Below the pieces are notes generated by a model, which saw only the letters and a program-made list of their open reading frames with translations, had not been told where the DNA came from and did no database searches. From contig NZ_CP101987.1 in assembly GCF_024508315.1 (NCBI RefSeq), positions 1,178,001 through 1,242,000 of the forward strand: a stretch of 64,000 nt of DNA, in the 5' to 3' direction. A program made the position numbers and the translations under genes. The stretch comes from Cellulomonas xiejunii (GTDB lineage Bacteria; Actinomycetota; Actinomycetes; Actinomycetales; Cellulomonadaceae). The stretch's first letter is position 1, and every line of letters starts with the position of its first letter. Shown piece by piece: positions 34,931-46,831 of this stretch.

Positions 34931-37392
34931 GCCCCCGACGGTTGGGTGGTCGCGACGAGGTCGTTCGCGCTGCGCATCACGGGTGCGGCGACGAGATCCG
35001 CGGGGTCGAGGACCGCGGAGGTGCGGACCCGGAACGTCGTGGAGGCTCCCGCGGGCAGGGTCACGAGCGCCTCGTCGACGCTCGCGTCCGGGTCGAGCCT
35101 GTCGACCAGGAGGGTGAGGTCCCGCACGAGGGAGGCGGCGGTGACCTGGACCTCGTACCCGTCCGGCACCGGGTGGACACGGGTGCGGACCGGCGCCGGG
35201 GCGAGCGCGAGGTCGACGTCCTCGACCCACGTGTGCACCGCGCGGCTCCGGTCGAGGGTGACCAGCAGGACCTCGTGCGTCGGGTCGTCGGGGGTGCGCA
35301 GCGCGGCGGCGATCGCGAAGGTGCCGGCCGACCACGCGCCGACCGTGAGGGGCAGCTCGGTGCGGGCCAGGACCTGACCCTCGAGGGTCTGCCGTTCCAG
35401 GACCGCCGTGGCCTTCCACAGCACGGGCGTGTCGTTGACCACGACGAGCGACTCGCGGCCGTCGCGGGGCTGGACCGTGACGAGGCGGTCCGCGAAGGCG
35501 GCGCGCATCGCCCACCACAGCGGCTTGGGACGGCCGTCGCCGTCGACGGCGGCCCACGAGGTCACGGGCCAGCAGTCGTTGAGCTGCCAGACGATCGCCC
35601 CGGCGGTCGTCGGCCACCACGACCGGTAGTGCTCGATCGCGAACCGCACGGCCCGCGCCTGGTTCAGCTGTCCGGCCCAGTGCCAGTCGGTGAAGTCGGC
35701 CGGGACGCCCAGGTGCGGCGCCATGCCGCGGTCGAGCTTGGCGTTGCCGTCGGCCGCCTTCTGGTGCAGCAGGAAGGTCGGGTGCTCCTTGCCGGCGACC
35801 GACCCGTCCTCCGCCCGCACCGCGCGGCGCAGGGTCGCCCACGTCGGTGGACCCTGGAAGCCGAACTCGGAGCAGAACCGCGGGACCTCGTCGCGGTACG
35901 TGCTGTAGTCGACGCGGTTCCACACGTCCCACTGGTGGTGCGAGCCGTGGTCGAGGTCGTTGGGGTGCACGTCGTGGAGGTCGTGACCGGGCGACGCGGG
36001 GCTGTTGGCGACGTAGGGGCGTGTCGGGTCCAGCTCGGCGACGACGGCCGGGAGGATCTGCGTCGCGTACGCGTGGCCCCACGTGCGGCCCTCGAGCTCC
36101 TCCTGCCATCCCCAGTCGAGGAACCCCCAGAGGTTCTCGTTACCGCCGTTCCACAGCACGAGCGAGGGGTGCGGCGTGAGGCGGGCCACGTGCTCGCGTG
36201 CCTCCGCCTCGATCTCCGAGCGCAGCGGCTCCTCCTCGGGGTAGGCGGCGCACGCGAGGAGGAAGTCCTGCCAGACCAGGAGCCCGCGCTCGTCGCACAG
36301 GTCGTAGAAGTCCTCGGACTCGTAGATGCCGCCACCCCACACGCGCAGGAGGTTGAGGTGCGCACCGAGTGCCTGGTCGAGGCGGGCGGCGAGGCGCTCG
36401 CGCGTGATGCGTGTCAGCAGGTGGTCGTCGGGGATCCAGTTGGCGCCGCGCACGAACACCGAACGTCCGTTGACCCGCAGGGTGAACGCCGCACCGTGGT
36501 CGTCGGGCGCCGTGTCGAGCTCGACCGTCCGGAAGCCGATGCGGCGTGCCCACGAGCCGAGCACGGGCCCGGTGCCGCGCGGTCCCGCGGGTGCGGCGGG
36601 GTCGGCGGCGCGCAGCTCCACCACGAGCTCGTGCAGCGGTTGAGCGCCGTGGCCGACAGGCCACCACAGGGGCGCGTGTGCCACCTCCAGCCGTGCCGTG
36701 GCCGACGTCGCTCCGGCGTGCACCTCGGCGACGGTGTCGACGCCCGCGACGCGGGCCGTCACGACGAGCGGCACGTCGCCGCCCGCGAGGCCGGACCGCT
36801 CGACGTCGACGACGACCTGCACCACGCCGGTCCCGTCGGGCAGCACCGACACGAGCGGGCGGACCGACGCGAGACGGGCCACGGACCACCGCTCGACGAC
36901 GACGGGCCGCCACAGGCCGGCGGTCTGCAGGTCGGGTCCCCAGTCCCAGCCGAAGGAGCACGCCATCTTGCGGACCATGTTGAACGGCTGCGGGTACGCC
37001 AGCGGGCGTGGCCCGAGGCGGGCGGCCTCCGCCTCGGCGTGCGTGAGTGCGGACGCGAGCTCGACGCGGAGGACCTGCTGACCCGGGCGGAGGTCGCCGC
37101 GCAGGTCGACGCGGTGGGTCCGGTGCTGGTTGGCGGTGCGGGCGAGGACGGTGCCGTCGAGGCGCACGGTGGCCACCGTGTCGACACCCTGCAGGACGAG
37201 GTCCACGCGCTCACCGGGTGCCGCGGGCGGGATGGCGAGCGGGCGCTCGTACGCCCAGTCGACGCGCTTCATCCAGCCGAGGAGCTCCTCGTTGCCGTCC
37301 AGGTAGGGGTCGGGGATCAGGCCGGCCGCGAGCAGGTCCGTGTGCGTCGTGCCGGGAACGTGGGCGGGCACGCCGGTGCGCAGGTGCGCCAC
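34927..37392 (-). CDS. GH2 beta-mannosidase with a disrupted N-terminus
   Basis: Removes beta-mannosyl units from oligomannosides. 821 residues readable from a GTG at 37392: jelly-roll domain, sandwich, and GH2 barrel with acid/base Glu in WNGGNENLWG and nucleophile Glu in RFCSEFGFQG. The protein should begin about 27-29 codons earlier: GGGAG and ATG codons (37478, 37472) head MHMNHDVLDDRWTLTA, but that reading runs into a different frame, while the body frame continues upstream as ADGRPQTLPPHLPAALVAHL. So a frameshift lies near 37431-37440. No signal peptide. Sequencing error, recent inactivation and use of the internal GTG are all possible. Confidence 0.85.
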   Translation of the reverse strand: MAHLRTGVPAHVPGTTHTDLLAAGLIPDPYLDGNEELLGWMKRVDWAYERPLAIPPAAPGERVDLVLQGVDTVATVRLDGTVLARTANQHRTHRVDLRGDLRPGQQVLRVELASALTHAEAEAARLGPRPLAYPQPFNMVRKMACSFGWDWGPDLQTAGLWRPVVVERWSVARLASVRPLVSVLPDGTGVVQVVVDVERSGLAGGDVPLVVTARVAGVDTVAEVHAGATSATARLEVAHAPLWWPVGHGAQPLHELVVELRAADPAAPAGPRGTGPVLGSWARRIGFRTVELDTAPDDHGAAFTLRVNGRSVFVRGANWIPDDHLLTRITRERLAARLDQALGAHLNLLRVWGGGIYESEDFYDLCDERGLLVWQDFLLACAAYPEEEPLRSEIEAEAREHVARLTPHPSLVLWNGGNENLWGFLDWGWQEELEGRTWGHAYATQILPAVVAELDPTRPYVANSPASPGHDLHDVHPNDLDHGSHHQWDVWNRVDYSTYRDEVPRFCSEFGFQGPPTWATLRRAVRAEDGSVAGKEHPTFLLHQKAADGNAKLDRGMAPHLGVPADFTDWHWAGQLNQARAVRFAIEHYRSWWPTTAGAIVWQLNDCWPVTSWAAVDGDGRPKPLWWAMRAAFADRLVTVQPRDGRESLVVVNDTPVLWKATAVLERQTLEGQVLARTELPLTVGAWSAGTFAIAAALRTPDDPTHEVLLVTLDRSRAVHTWVEDVDLALAPAPVRTRVHPVPDGYEVQVTAASLVRDLTLLVDRLDPDASVDEALVTLPAGASTTFRVRTSAVLDPADLVAAPVMRSANDLVATTQPSGA

Positions 37393-37430
37393 GAGGGCGG
37401 CCGGCAGGTGGGGCGGGAGGGTCTGGGGGC

Positions 37431-37478
37431 GGCCGTCAGCGTCCAGCGGTCGTCGAGGACGTCGTGGTTCATGTGCAT
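37431..37478 (-). other. Detached start of the beta-mannosidase gene
   Basis: Bears the ribosome site and the codons for MHMNHDVLDDRWTLTA in a frame that does not join the rest of the gene. One copy of GACGGCC is present at 37431-37437; a second tandem copy (7 bp) would restore the expected TADGRPQT reading. Confidence 0.65.
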
Positions 37479-37555
37479 AGAGCTCCCGGGTCTGCGGCTC
37501 CCACGTCGCGTCGTCGCGCGAGGGTCCCCGGTGACCTGGGGAGCAGGCACATTGT

Positions 37556-37586
37556 TAAGCGACTGAATGAAGTAAGTCAACGCTTA
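37556..37586. promoter_or_regulatory. Inverted repeat between beta-mannosidase and alpha-galactosidase
   Basis: TAAGCG (37556-37561) and CGCTTA (37581-37586) lie in an AT-rich 40-bp stretch in an otherwise GC-rich divergent gap. TTGTTAAGCG resembles half of LacI-type operators (TGTTAAGCGCTTAACA form) of Micrococcales. Candidate site for control of both divergent hydrolase genes. Confidence 0.4.
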
Positions 37587-37618
37587 GGCTGTGCGCCACC
37601 ATCACATGGAGGTGACCG

Positions 37619-39787
37619 GTGCCCCAGCGTCCCGACGACGAGACGACGCCCGTGACGAGCGACCTGCTGCACCTGCGTGCCGCGGGGGTCAGCCTCGTCC
37701 TCGACCTCACCGGCCTGCCCCGCGTGCTGCACTGGGGCTCCGACCTCGGTGCGCTGGACGACGCCGCGCTCGCGGACCTGCTGCTGGCCGGGCGCCCCGC
37801 GCACATGGGCTTCCCCGTCGACGGCGAGGTCGTGCCGTCCGTCCTTCCCGCGCAGGCGGACGGCTGGCTCGGCACGCCGGGCCTGACCGGGTCCCGTGGC
37901 GGGCGTGCCTGGTCGGCGGCCCTCGTCCCCGGCACGCCGGTGCTCACGCGGTCCGAGGACGGCGGTGCCGTCCTCGTCGTGCCGGCCACCGACGCCGCCG
38001 CGGGGCTCGCGCTCGAGCTCGTCCTGGAGCTGACGACGCAGGGCCTCGTGCGTCAGCGCGCCACGCTCACGAACACCGGGGACGACGGCTACGAGCTCGC
38101 CGGGCTGCTCCTCACGCTGCCCGTGCCCGCGCGCGCCGCGACCCTCCTCGACCTCGGAGGGCACTGGGCGCGCGAGCGCAGCCCCCTGCGGACCGCGTTC
38201 ACGCACGGGACCCGCCTGCGCGAGAACCGCCGCGGCCGCACCGGCTACGACACGCCGTACGTCCTCGTCGCGGGGACCGAGGACCTCGCGCACCGTCGCG
38301 GCGAGGCGTGGGGCTTTCACGTCGCCTGGTCCGGAAACCACCGCAGCCTCGCCGAGCGCAACCACTACCACCCGGGCCTGCTCGGTGGCGGTGAGCTGCT
38401 CGAACCCGGGGAGGTGCGGCTCGGCACGGGGGAGTCGTACACGAGCCCGTGGGTCTACGGCTCCTACGGCGCGCGGGGCCTGGACGCGCTCGCGGACCGC
38501 TTCCACGCCTGGATGCGCGCGCGTCCGCAGCACCCCCGCACGCCGCGCCCCGTGACCCTGAACACCTGGGAGGCCGTCTACTTCCAGCACGAGCTGGGGC
38601 GGCTCGTGGAGCTCGCGGACGCCGCCGCCGAGGTCGGGGCCGAGCGCTTCGTCCTCGACGACGGCTGGTTCGGGTCGCGCCGGGACGACTCGAGCGGGCT
38701 GGGGGACTGGGTCGTGTCCGAGGAGGTGTGGCCCGATGGTCTGCACCCCCTGATCGAGCACGTGACCGGCCTCGGGATGCAGTTCGGGCTGTGGGTCGAG
38801 CCCGAGATGGTCAACCCAGACTCGGACCTCGCCCGCGCCCACCCCGACTGGATGCTGCGGCTGCCCGACCGGCTCCCGCGACCGGCGCGGCAGCAGCAGG
38901 TGCTCGACCTCGCCCGCCCCGAGGCGTACGCCCACATCCTCGGGCAGCTCGACGCGCTGCTCACCGAGCACGACATCGCCTACCTCAAGTGGGACCACAA
39001 CCGTGACCTCGTCGACGCCGGGCACGGCCCGCACGGCGTCCCCGGCGTGCACGGCCAGACGCTCGCCGTCTACCGCCTGCTCGACGAGCTGCGCGCCCGG
39101 CACCCCCGCGTCGAGATCGAGTCGTGCTCCTCGGGCGGGTCGCGGGTCGACCTGGAGATCCTGCAGCGGACGGATCGCGTCTGGGCGTCGGACTGCATCG
39201 ACGCGCTCGAGCGGCGGTCCATCCAGCCGTGGACCAACCTGCTCATCCCGCTCGAGCTCATCGGCGCGCACATCGGCTCGGGGACCGCGCACAGCACCGG
39301 GCGCTCCGCGAGCCTGGGCTTCCGGGCCGGCACGGCACTGTTCGGTCACCTCGGGATCGAGTGGGACCTGCGCGAGGCGGACGACGCCCAGCGTGCTGAG
39401 CTCGCGGCCTGGGTCGCGCTGTACAAGGACGTGCGCGGCCTGCTGCACACCGGCGTGAGCGTGCACGCGGACGTGGCCGACCCGGCGTACGAGGTGCATG
39501 GCGTCGTCGCGCAGGACCGCAGCGACGCGCTGTTCGCCATCGCCGCCGTCGCGTCGTCGGCGCAGCTGCCTGCGGACGTCGTCCCGCTGCCGGGGCTGGA
39601 CCCGGACGCGACGTACCACGTGCGACCGCAGGCACCGGGCGACGTCGTCACGCACGGGCGGGCCGCGCCGTGGTGGGGACCGGGCGGCGTGCGGGCCACC
39701 GGCCGCGTGCTCGAGCAGATCGGCGTGCGGGCGCCGCAGCTGTCGCCCGAGCGGCTCGTCCTGCTGCGCGTGACGCGGGTGGAGTGA
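37619..39787 (+). CDS. GH36 alpha-galactosidase
   Basis: Removes alpha-1,6 galactose from galactomannan, melibiose or raffinose-type sugars. 722 residues: N-terminal beta-sandwich, then the barrel with NTWEAVYF, LDDGWFGSR, nucleophile Asp in AYLKWDHNRDL (about residue 460), SCSSGGSRVD, and acid/base Asp in WASDCIDALERRSIQ (about residue 522). No signal peptide, so it is intracellular. GTG start with GGAGG 6 nt upstream. Divergent from beta-mannosidase; a ROK regulator follows. Confidence 0.94.
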   Translation: MPQRPDDETTPVTSDLLHLRAAGVSLVLDLTGLPRVLHWGSDLGALDDAALADLLLAGRPAHMGFPVDGEVVPSVLPAQADGWLGTPGLTGSRGGRAWSAALVPGTPVLTRSEDGGAVLVVPATDAAAGLALELVLELTTQGLVRQRATLTNTGDDGYELAGLLLTLPVPARAATLLDLGGHWARERSPLRTAFTHGTRLRENRRGRTGYDTPYVLVAGTEDLAHRRGEAWGFHVAWSGNHRSLAERNHYHPGLLGGGELLEPGEVRLGTGESYTSPWVYGSYGARGLDALADRFHAWMRARPQHPRTPRPVTLNTWEAVYFQHELGRLVELADAAAEVGAERFVLDDGWFGSRRDDSSGLGDWVVSEEVWPDGLHPLIEHVTGLGMQFGLWVEPEMVNPDSDLARAHPDWMLRLPDRLPRPARQQQVLDLARPEAYAHILGQLDALLTEHDIAYLKWDHNRDLVDAGHGPHGVPGVHGQTLAVYRLLDELRARHPRVEIESCSSGGSRVDLEILQRTDRVWASDCIDALERRSIQPWTNLLIPLELIGAHIGSGTAHSTGRSASLGFRAGTALFGHLGIEWDLREADDAQRAELAAWVALYKDVRGLLHTGVSVHADVADPAYEVHGVVAQDRSDALFAIAAVASSAQLPADVVPLPGLDPDATYHVRPQAPGDVVTHGRAAPWWGPGGVRATGRVLEQIGVRAPQLSPERLVLLRVTRVE

Positions 39788-39906
39788 CACGTCGCTCGAT
39801 GCCCGTCGGGGCGCAGACCTGGGCGTGCCGGCTGCGGGTGTCAGCGGTCCGTCGTTAGGCTCGCGAGGCGAGCGCGTCGAGGCCAGAGGCGTCGAGGGGA
39901 GTACGG

Positions 39907-41157
39907 GTGGACGCAAGGACGCACGGGCCCCGCGCGGGGCACACGAGCAGCCGCAGCGCGATCCTCGACGTCATCCGCGCCGCCGGCACCATCAGCCGCG
40001 TCGAGCTCACGCACGCCACCGGGCTGACTGCCGCCACCATCTCGACCGTCGTGCGACGGCTCATCGACGAGGGCCTCGTCGTCGAGGCGGGCCGGGCCGA
40101 GTCCACCGGCGGCAAGCCCCGGATGCTGCTGCAGCTCGACCCCGCGGCGCGGTACGCGGTCGGCGTGCACCTCGACCACGCGGGCATCACCTACGTGATC
40201 GCCAACCTCGGCGGGCACGTCGTCGCACGCTGGCGGCGCCCCGGGACCGGTGCCGACGACCCGCGGGACGTCGTCGCGCGGATCGCCGACGAGATCGCCG
40301 CGACCGTCGCACGCGTCGGGATCGACCCCGCACGGCTCCTCGGTGTCGGGGTCGTCTCGCCCGGCCCGCTGTCGACGGCCACCGGCATGACGCTCGCGCC
40401 GCCCGTCATGCAGCACTGGGCCGACTTCCCGCTCGCCGTGGCCATCGAGGACGCCGTCGGGCTCCCCGTGCTGCTCGACAACGACGCGACCGCCGCCGCG
40501 CTCGGCGAGTACTGGTCGGGCGGCGTGCCCACCGGAGCCGTCTGCGCGGCGCTGTACATGGGCACCGGGATCGGCGCCGGGATCCTCGTCGACGGCACCG
40601 TCTACCGCGGCAGGTCGTCCAACGCGGGCGAGATCGGGCACGTCTGCGTCGACGTCGACGGGCCGGCCTGCTGGTGCGGCAGCCGTGGGTGCATCGAGGC
40701 GGTCGCCGGCCCCGGCGCCGTCGTCGCGCGCGCGACGGAGGCCGGTGTCACGCTGCCCGGCCGCGGCGTGTCCGAGGACTTCGCCGCGCTCGCCCGGGCC
40801 GCGGCGCGCGGTGAGCCGGAGCCGGTGCGGCTGCTCGCGGACTCCGCGCGGTACGTCGCAGCCGCAGCCCAGGTCCTGGCCAACGTCCTCGACCTCGACC
40901 TCGTGGTGCTCACAGGGGCGTCGTTCGCGCACGCCGGGTCGCTCTACCTCCCGGTCGTCCAGGAGCGGCTGGACGGAGGGTTCTTCGCGCGCGGGACCCA
41001 CGACGTCCGGGTCATGATCTCGTCGCACGCGTCCGAGGCCGCGGCCGTCGGGGGCGCCGCGCTCGTCCTGCAGACCGAGCTCGCGCCGCGCCAGGCCGGG
41101 CTCCGGATGGTCGTCGACACGCTGACCGAGCTGCCGGCAGGCTCAGGCGTCGCCTGA
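39907..41157 (+). CDS. ROK-family transcriptional regulator
   Basis: 416 residues. N-terminal winged HTH (SRSAILDVIRAAGTISRVELTHATGLTAATISTVVRRLIDEG), sugar-kinase-like domain with DNDATAAALGEYW and MGTGIGAGILVDG, and the zinc motif CWCGSRGCIEA (about 257-267) that marks ROK proteins. Probably represses the nearby hydrolase genes until a sugar or sugar phosphate binds. GTG start with GAGGGGAG upstream; a TAGGCT -10-like element lies about 45 bp before. Confidence 0.92.
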   Translation: MDARTHGPRAGHTSSRSAILDVIRAAGTISRVELTHATGLTAATISTVVRRLIDEGLVVEAGRAESTGGKPRMLLQLDPAARYAVGVHLDHAGITYVIANLGGHVVARWRRPGTGADDPRDVVARIADEIAATVARVGIDPARLLGVGVVSPGPLSTATGMTLAPPVMQHWADFPLAVAIEDAVGLPVLLDNDATAAALGEYWSGGVPTGAVCAALYMGTGIGAGILVDGTVYRGRSSNAGEIGHVCVDVDGPACWCGSRGCIEAVAGPGAVVARATEAGVTLPGRGVSEDFAALARAAARGEPEPVRLLADSARYVAAAAQVLANVLDLDLVVLTGASFAHAGSLYLPVVQERLDGGFFARGTHDVRVMISSHASEAAAVGGAALVLQTELAPRQAGLRMVVDTLTELPAGSGVA

Positions 41158-42455
41158 CGTCCGCACCGGCCCCAGGAGCCGCTCCAGGCCCGCCTGGGGG
41201 ATCGCGGTCCACGCGGGCCGGTTCCGCGCCTCGTACACCGCCTCGTACAGCGTCTTGTCGAGCTCCAGGGCGCGCAGCAGCAGCGAGCTCGTGGGGTCGT
41301 CCACGACGCCGTACCCGGCGAGCAGGCCCGCACGCGCGTCGGCGGTCCAGGCCGCGGCGGCGTCGCCCGTGAGTCCACCGACCGCCGCCGCGTAGTCGAA
41401 CGAGCGCAGGAGCCCGGCGACGTCCCGGAGCGCGAGGTCCGGGCGGACCCGCGCCGCCAGCGGCGCCAACGGCTCACCCTCGAAGTCGATGACGAACCAG
41501 CGGCCCTCCGAGCGCAGCACCTGACCGAGGTGGAGGTCGCCGTGGACACGCTGCCGCGGCGGCGTCGTCGCGAGCCGGGCGACGTCGTCGGCGACCGCGC
41601 GCACGGCGTCGGCGACCCCGGCGAGGGGCGGTACGGCCGTGGTCGCCCACGCCAGCCGGTCGCGCAGGGCACTGGCCAGCGCAGCGGCTCCGTCCATCGA
41701 CGACCCCACCCCGAACGACCGCACCAGCGCGTCGTGCATGCCGGCGACGGTGACGCCCAGCTCCGTCGCCGGCTCCCGGAACGCGCGTCCCGCGCCGGCC
41801 CACTCGCAGGCCAGCTCGAAGCCGTCCTGCGCCCCGGGGACGAAGGCGCTGAGAACTCCGAGGTAGCCGACCTCCGCGTCTCCCTGGGGCGACGTCCAGC
41901 CGGCCTGCGTCCACGCCAGGGGCGCAGGGACACCGTCCCAGCCCACCTCGACCAGACGGCGGGGCACGTCGATGTCGGGGTTCTCGCCACCGGCGAGCGT
42001 CCGCAGCACCTTGAGGATGCCTGTCGGGACTCCGTCCGGGCCCGGCAGGATCACCGACGTGTTGGACTGCTCGCCTGTCACGACACGGGCCGCCGTCACG
42101 TCGACGCTGGCCCCCGGCCCGTCCGCGGCCGCGAGCCACGCTGCCAGGAAGCGCGCGTCACCGGCGGCGTCCAGCACGGTGCGGTCCCCGGCAGTGCCGA
42201 CGACGAGCCCGGGATCCGTACCCTCGGGGGGCGCGCCGACGACCAGCGCCACGGGCACCTGCAGCACGACGTCCACGTCACCGGCCCGTGCGCGCACCAG
42301 CAGCACGCGCACGTCGTCCGCGAGGTGCAGCGTCCCGACGGGCGTCAGCTCGGCATCCGTCCCCTTGGCCGGGTACCAGCGCCGCTGCGGCAGCCACGTG
42401 CCCAGCAACGCCACCACCTCGTGGTCGAGGCCGTCCGGTGTCACCGCCTCGAGGG

Positions 42456-42459
<4 letters not shown>
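41143..42459 (-). CDS. mak: Maltokinase (Pep2/Mak)
   Basis: ATP-dependent kinase making maltose-1-phosphate for GlgE. 438 residues: N-terminal cap with [11 protein letters not shown], the [10 protein letters not shown] nucleotide loop, [17 protein letters not shown], and kinase-like catalytic [10 protein letters not shown] and DFEGEP (about residues 308 and 328). The GTG start at 42459 overlaps the treS stop (GTGA). TreS and Mak are separate proteins here; in many bacteria they are fused. Ends overlap the convergent ROK gene by 15 bp. Confidence 0.94.
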
Positions 42460-44401
<1,942 letters not shown>

Positions 44402-44405
<4 letters not shown>

Positions 44406-46666
44406 CGTGCCCCGGGCGTGTGCTCGAGGTAGACGACGTGCGCGACGTGGACCATCGGGTCGAGGCGCACGTAGACCTCGTCGGACCACGTGTAGGACTC
44501 GCCCGACAGCACGTCGTGCGCGACGACCGCACGATCCACCGGCAGGCCGAACGTCGACAGGTCGAGGTGCACGCTGCCCTCGCGCACCCCGTGGGGGTCG
44601 ATGTTGACGACGACCACGACCGTGTCCGGTCGACCGGTCGGGGAGTGCGCCGCGTCCAGGTGGCGCGAGAAGCAGACGAGCGCGTCGTCCGTGGTCGGGT
44701 GGACCCGGACGTTCTGCAGCTGCTGCAGCGCAGGGTGCGCCCGCCGGATCTCGTTGAGCCGACCGATGAGCAGGGCGATGCCGAGGTCGTCCGCCCGGGA
44801 CCAGTCCCGCGGCCGGAACTCGTACTTCTCGTTGTCGATCTGCTCCTCGACGCCCGGACGCGGCACGCTCTCCGCCAGCTCGTACCCGGAGTACACGCCC
44901 CAGGTCGGCGAGCCGGTCGCCGCGAGCACCGCGCGGACGGCGAACCCGGCGACACCACCGTGCTGCAGGTAGGGCGGCAGGATGTCGTGGGTCGTCGGCC
45001 AGAAGCTCGGGCGCAGCCACGGCGCCTCGTCGCCGCCGACCCGCGCGAGGTACTCCTCGAGCTCCGCCTTCGTGTTGCGCCACGTGAAGTACGTGTACGA
45101 CTGGTGGAACCCGATCTTGGCGAGCGTGAGCATCATCGCCGGACGCGTGAACGCCTCGGACAGGAAGATGATCTCGGGGTGCGCCGCGTGCACGTCGGCC
45201 AGCAGTCGCTGCCAGAACGACAGCGGCTTCGTGTGCGGGTTGTCGACGCGGAACGCCGTGACGCCGTGGTCGATCCACACCTGCAGGACACGGCGGATCT
45301 CCGCGTAGATGCCCTCGGGGTCGTTGTCGAAGTTCAGCGGGTAGATGTCCTGGTACTTCTTGGGCGGGTTCTCCGCGTAGGCGATGGACCCGTCGGCTCG
45401 CGTCGTGAACCACTCCGGGTGCTCCTTGACCCAGGGGTGGTCGGGCGAGGCCTGCAGGGCGACGTCCAGCGCGACCTCCATCCCCAGCGAGCGGGCACGC
45501 GCGACGAACGCGTCGAAGTCGTCGAACGTGCCGAGCGACGGCTCGATCGAGTCGTGCCCGCCGTCCGGCGAGCCGATCGCGTACGGCGAGCCGGGGTCCC
45601 CGGGCAGCGCCGTCAGCGCGTTGTTGCGGCCCTTGCGGTACGTCGTGCCGATGGGGTGGATCGGCGTCAGGTAGACCACGTCGAAGCCCATCGCCGCGAT
45701 GCGGGGGAGCTGGTTCGCGGCCGTCCGCAGGGTCCCGGACGTCCACCGCTGGGTGGCCTCGTCGAACGTCGCGCCGTGCGACCGCGGGAACATCTCGTAC
45801 CAGGAGCCGGACAGCGCCAGCTTCCGGTGCACCACCAGCGGGTACGTGCGGGACGCCGTGACCATGTCGCGCAGCGGCCACCGCGCCAGCACCTGGCGGA
45901 CCTGCCAGGACAGCGCCGCGGCCAGCCGTGCCAGGGGCGGGCGCGAGGTGTCGCGCAGCGCGGCGACCGCGTCGACCAGGACGCGGGCGTCCCGCTCGGG
46001 CATCGCGTCGTCGCCCGTGCGCCGCACCGCGCGCTCCAGCACCAGCGTGCCCTCGGTGAGCATGAGCTCGACGTCGATCCCCGCCTCGACCTTGATCGCC
46101 GCGTCATGGGCCCACGTGCCGTAGGGGTCGGACCAGCCCTCGACGCGGAACGACCACTCGCCCTCGGTGTCCGGGACGAGCCGCGCCTCGTACCGGTCGA
46201 GACCAGGAGCGATGTCGATCATGCGCGCCGACGAGTGCATCGACCCGTCCGGTCGCAGCAGGACCGCGGTGGCGCCGAGGGCGTCGTGACCCTCCCGGAT
46301 CACCGTCGCCCGGATCGGCACGGACTCCCCGACGACAGCCTTGGCGGGGAACCGCCCCTCCTCGGCGACCGGGAAGACGTCGAGCACGGGGATGCGTCCG
46401 ACCGGGAGGACGTCGGCGTCGGCGCCCCGCCCTCGCACGGTGGCGGGTGCGTCCGGTGCGTCGTCGGCCGCGCGCGCGGCCGCGGCAGCCGCGCGCGCGG
46501 CGGCGGCAGCCGGGGGCGCTGTCGCGGCGACAGGGGGTGCCGGGGGTGCCGCAGGGCTGCCGGGGGCGGCGTCCGGCTGCTCCGGTGCGGGCACGGGGAC
46601 GTCCGCACGTGGGCGACCCGGGGGGGTGGCCGGTGACGTGCGACGAGAGCGGCGAGAAGTCGTCAC
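44402..46666 (-). CDS. glgE: GlgE maltosyltransferase (alpha-1,4-glucan:maltose-1-P)
   Basis: Adds maltose from alpha-maltose-1-phosphate to alpha-1,4-glucan (GH13_3). 754 residues, about 50-80 more than most homologues because of an Ala/Pro-rich N-terminus with runs such as [15 protein letters not shown]. Catalytic sites: Asp in [11 protein letters not shown], Glu in [10 protein letters not shown], Asp in [11 protein letters not shown] at 46666. A TAGGTT -10-like hexamer lies 7 bp upstream of the start codon, suggesting a leaderless message. First gene of glgE-treS-mak and divergent from glgP. Confidence 0.95.
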
Positions 46667-46673
46667 GGTCCCG

Positions 46674-46679
46674 AACCTA
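46674..46679 (-). promoter_or_regulatory. glgE promoter -10, leaderless start
   Basis: TAGGTT on the minus strand, 7 nt from the GTG of glgE; ATGCCA lies 18 bp further upstream as a possible -35. Transcription would begin at about the start codon. Confidence 0.55.
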
Positions 46680-46819
46680 TCCGGCCCGCAGGGGTGGTGG
46701 CATCCGCTGGCCGCGCGTCGGTCGGCGCGCCGCGGGCCGCCGTGGCCCGTCCTGCCGCAGATCAGGACGATTGTCCGGATCGCGGGGGCGTGGTGGCTGT
46801 GAGATGCGTCCGATCTGCG

Positions 46820-46825
46820 TAGTCT
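46820..46825 (+). promoter_or_regulatory. glgP promoter -10, leaderless start
   Basis: TAGTCT, 6 nt from the GTG of glgP; no Shine-Dalgarno sequence is present in the gap. The pattern fits leaderless transcription. Confidence 0.55.
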
Positions 46826-46831
46826 GCGCCC

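Noticed and set aside
34942..37566. 874-codon plus-strand open frame opposite beta-mannosidase
   Set aside because: Highly charged, no motif, and explained by GC-rich third positions of the mannosidase gene; it also lies in the antisense frame that stays open in such genomes.
37577..39916. 779-codon minus-strand open frame opposite alpha-galactosidase
   Set aside because: Antisense shadow of a clear GH36 gene with all catalytic motifs.
46480..46530. Repeat element in the GlgE start region
   Set aside because: GCG/GCC runs simply encode an alanine-rich stretch and do not recur elsewhere.
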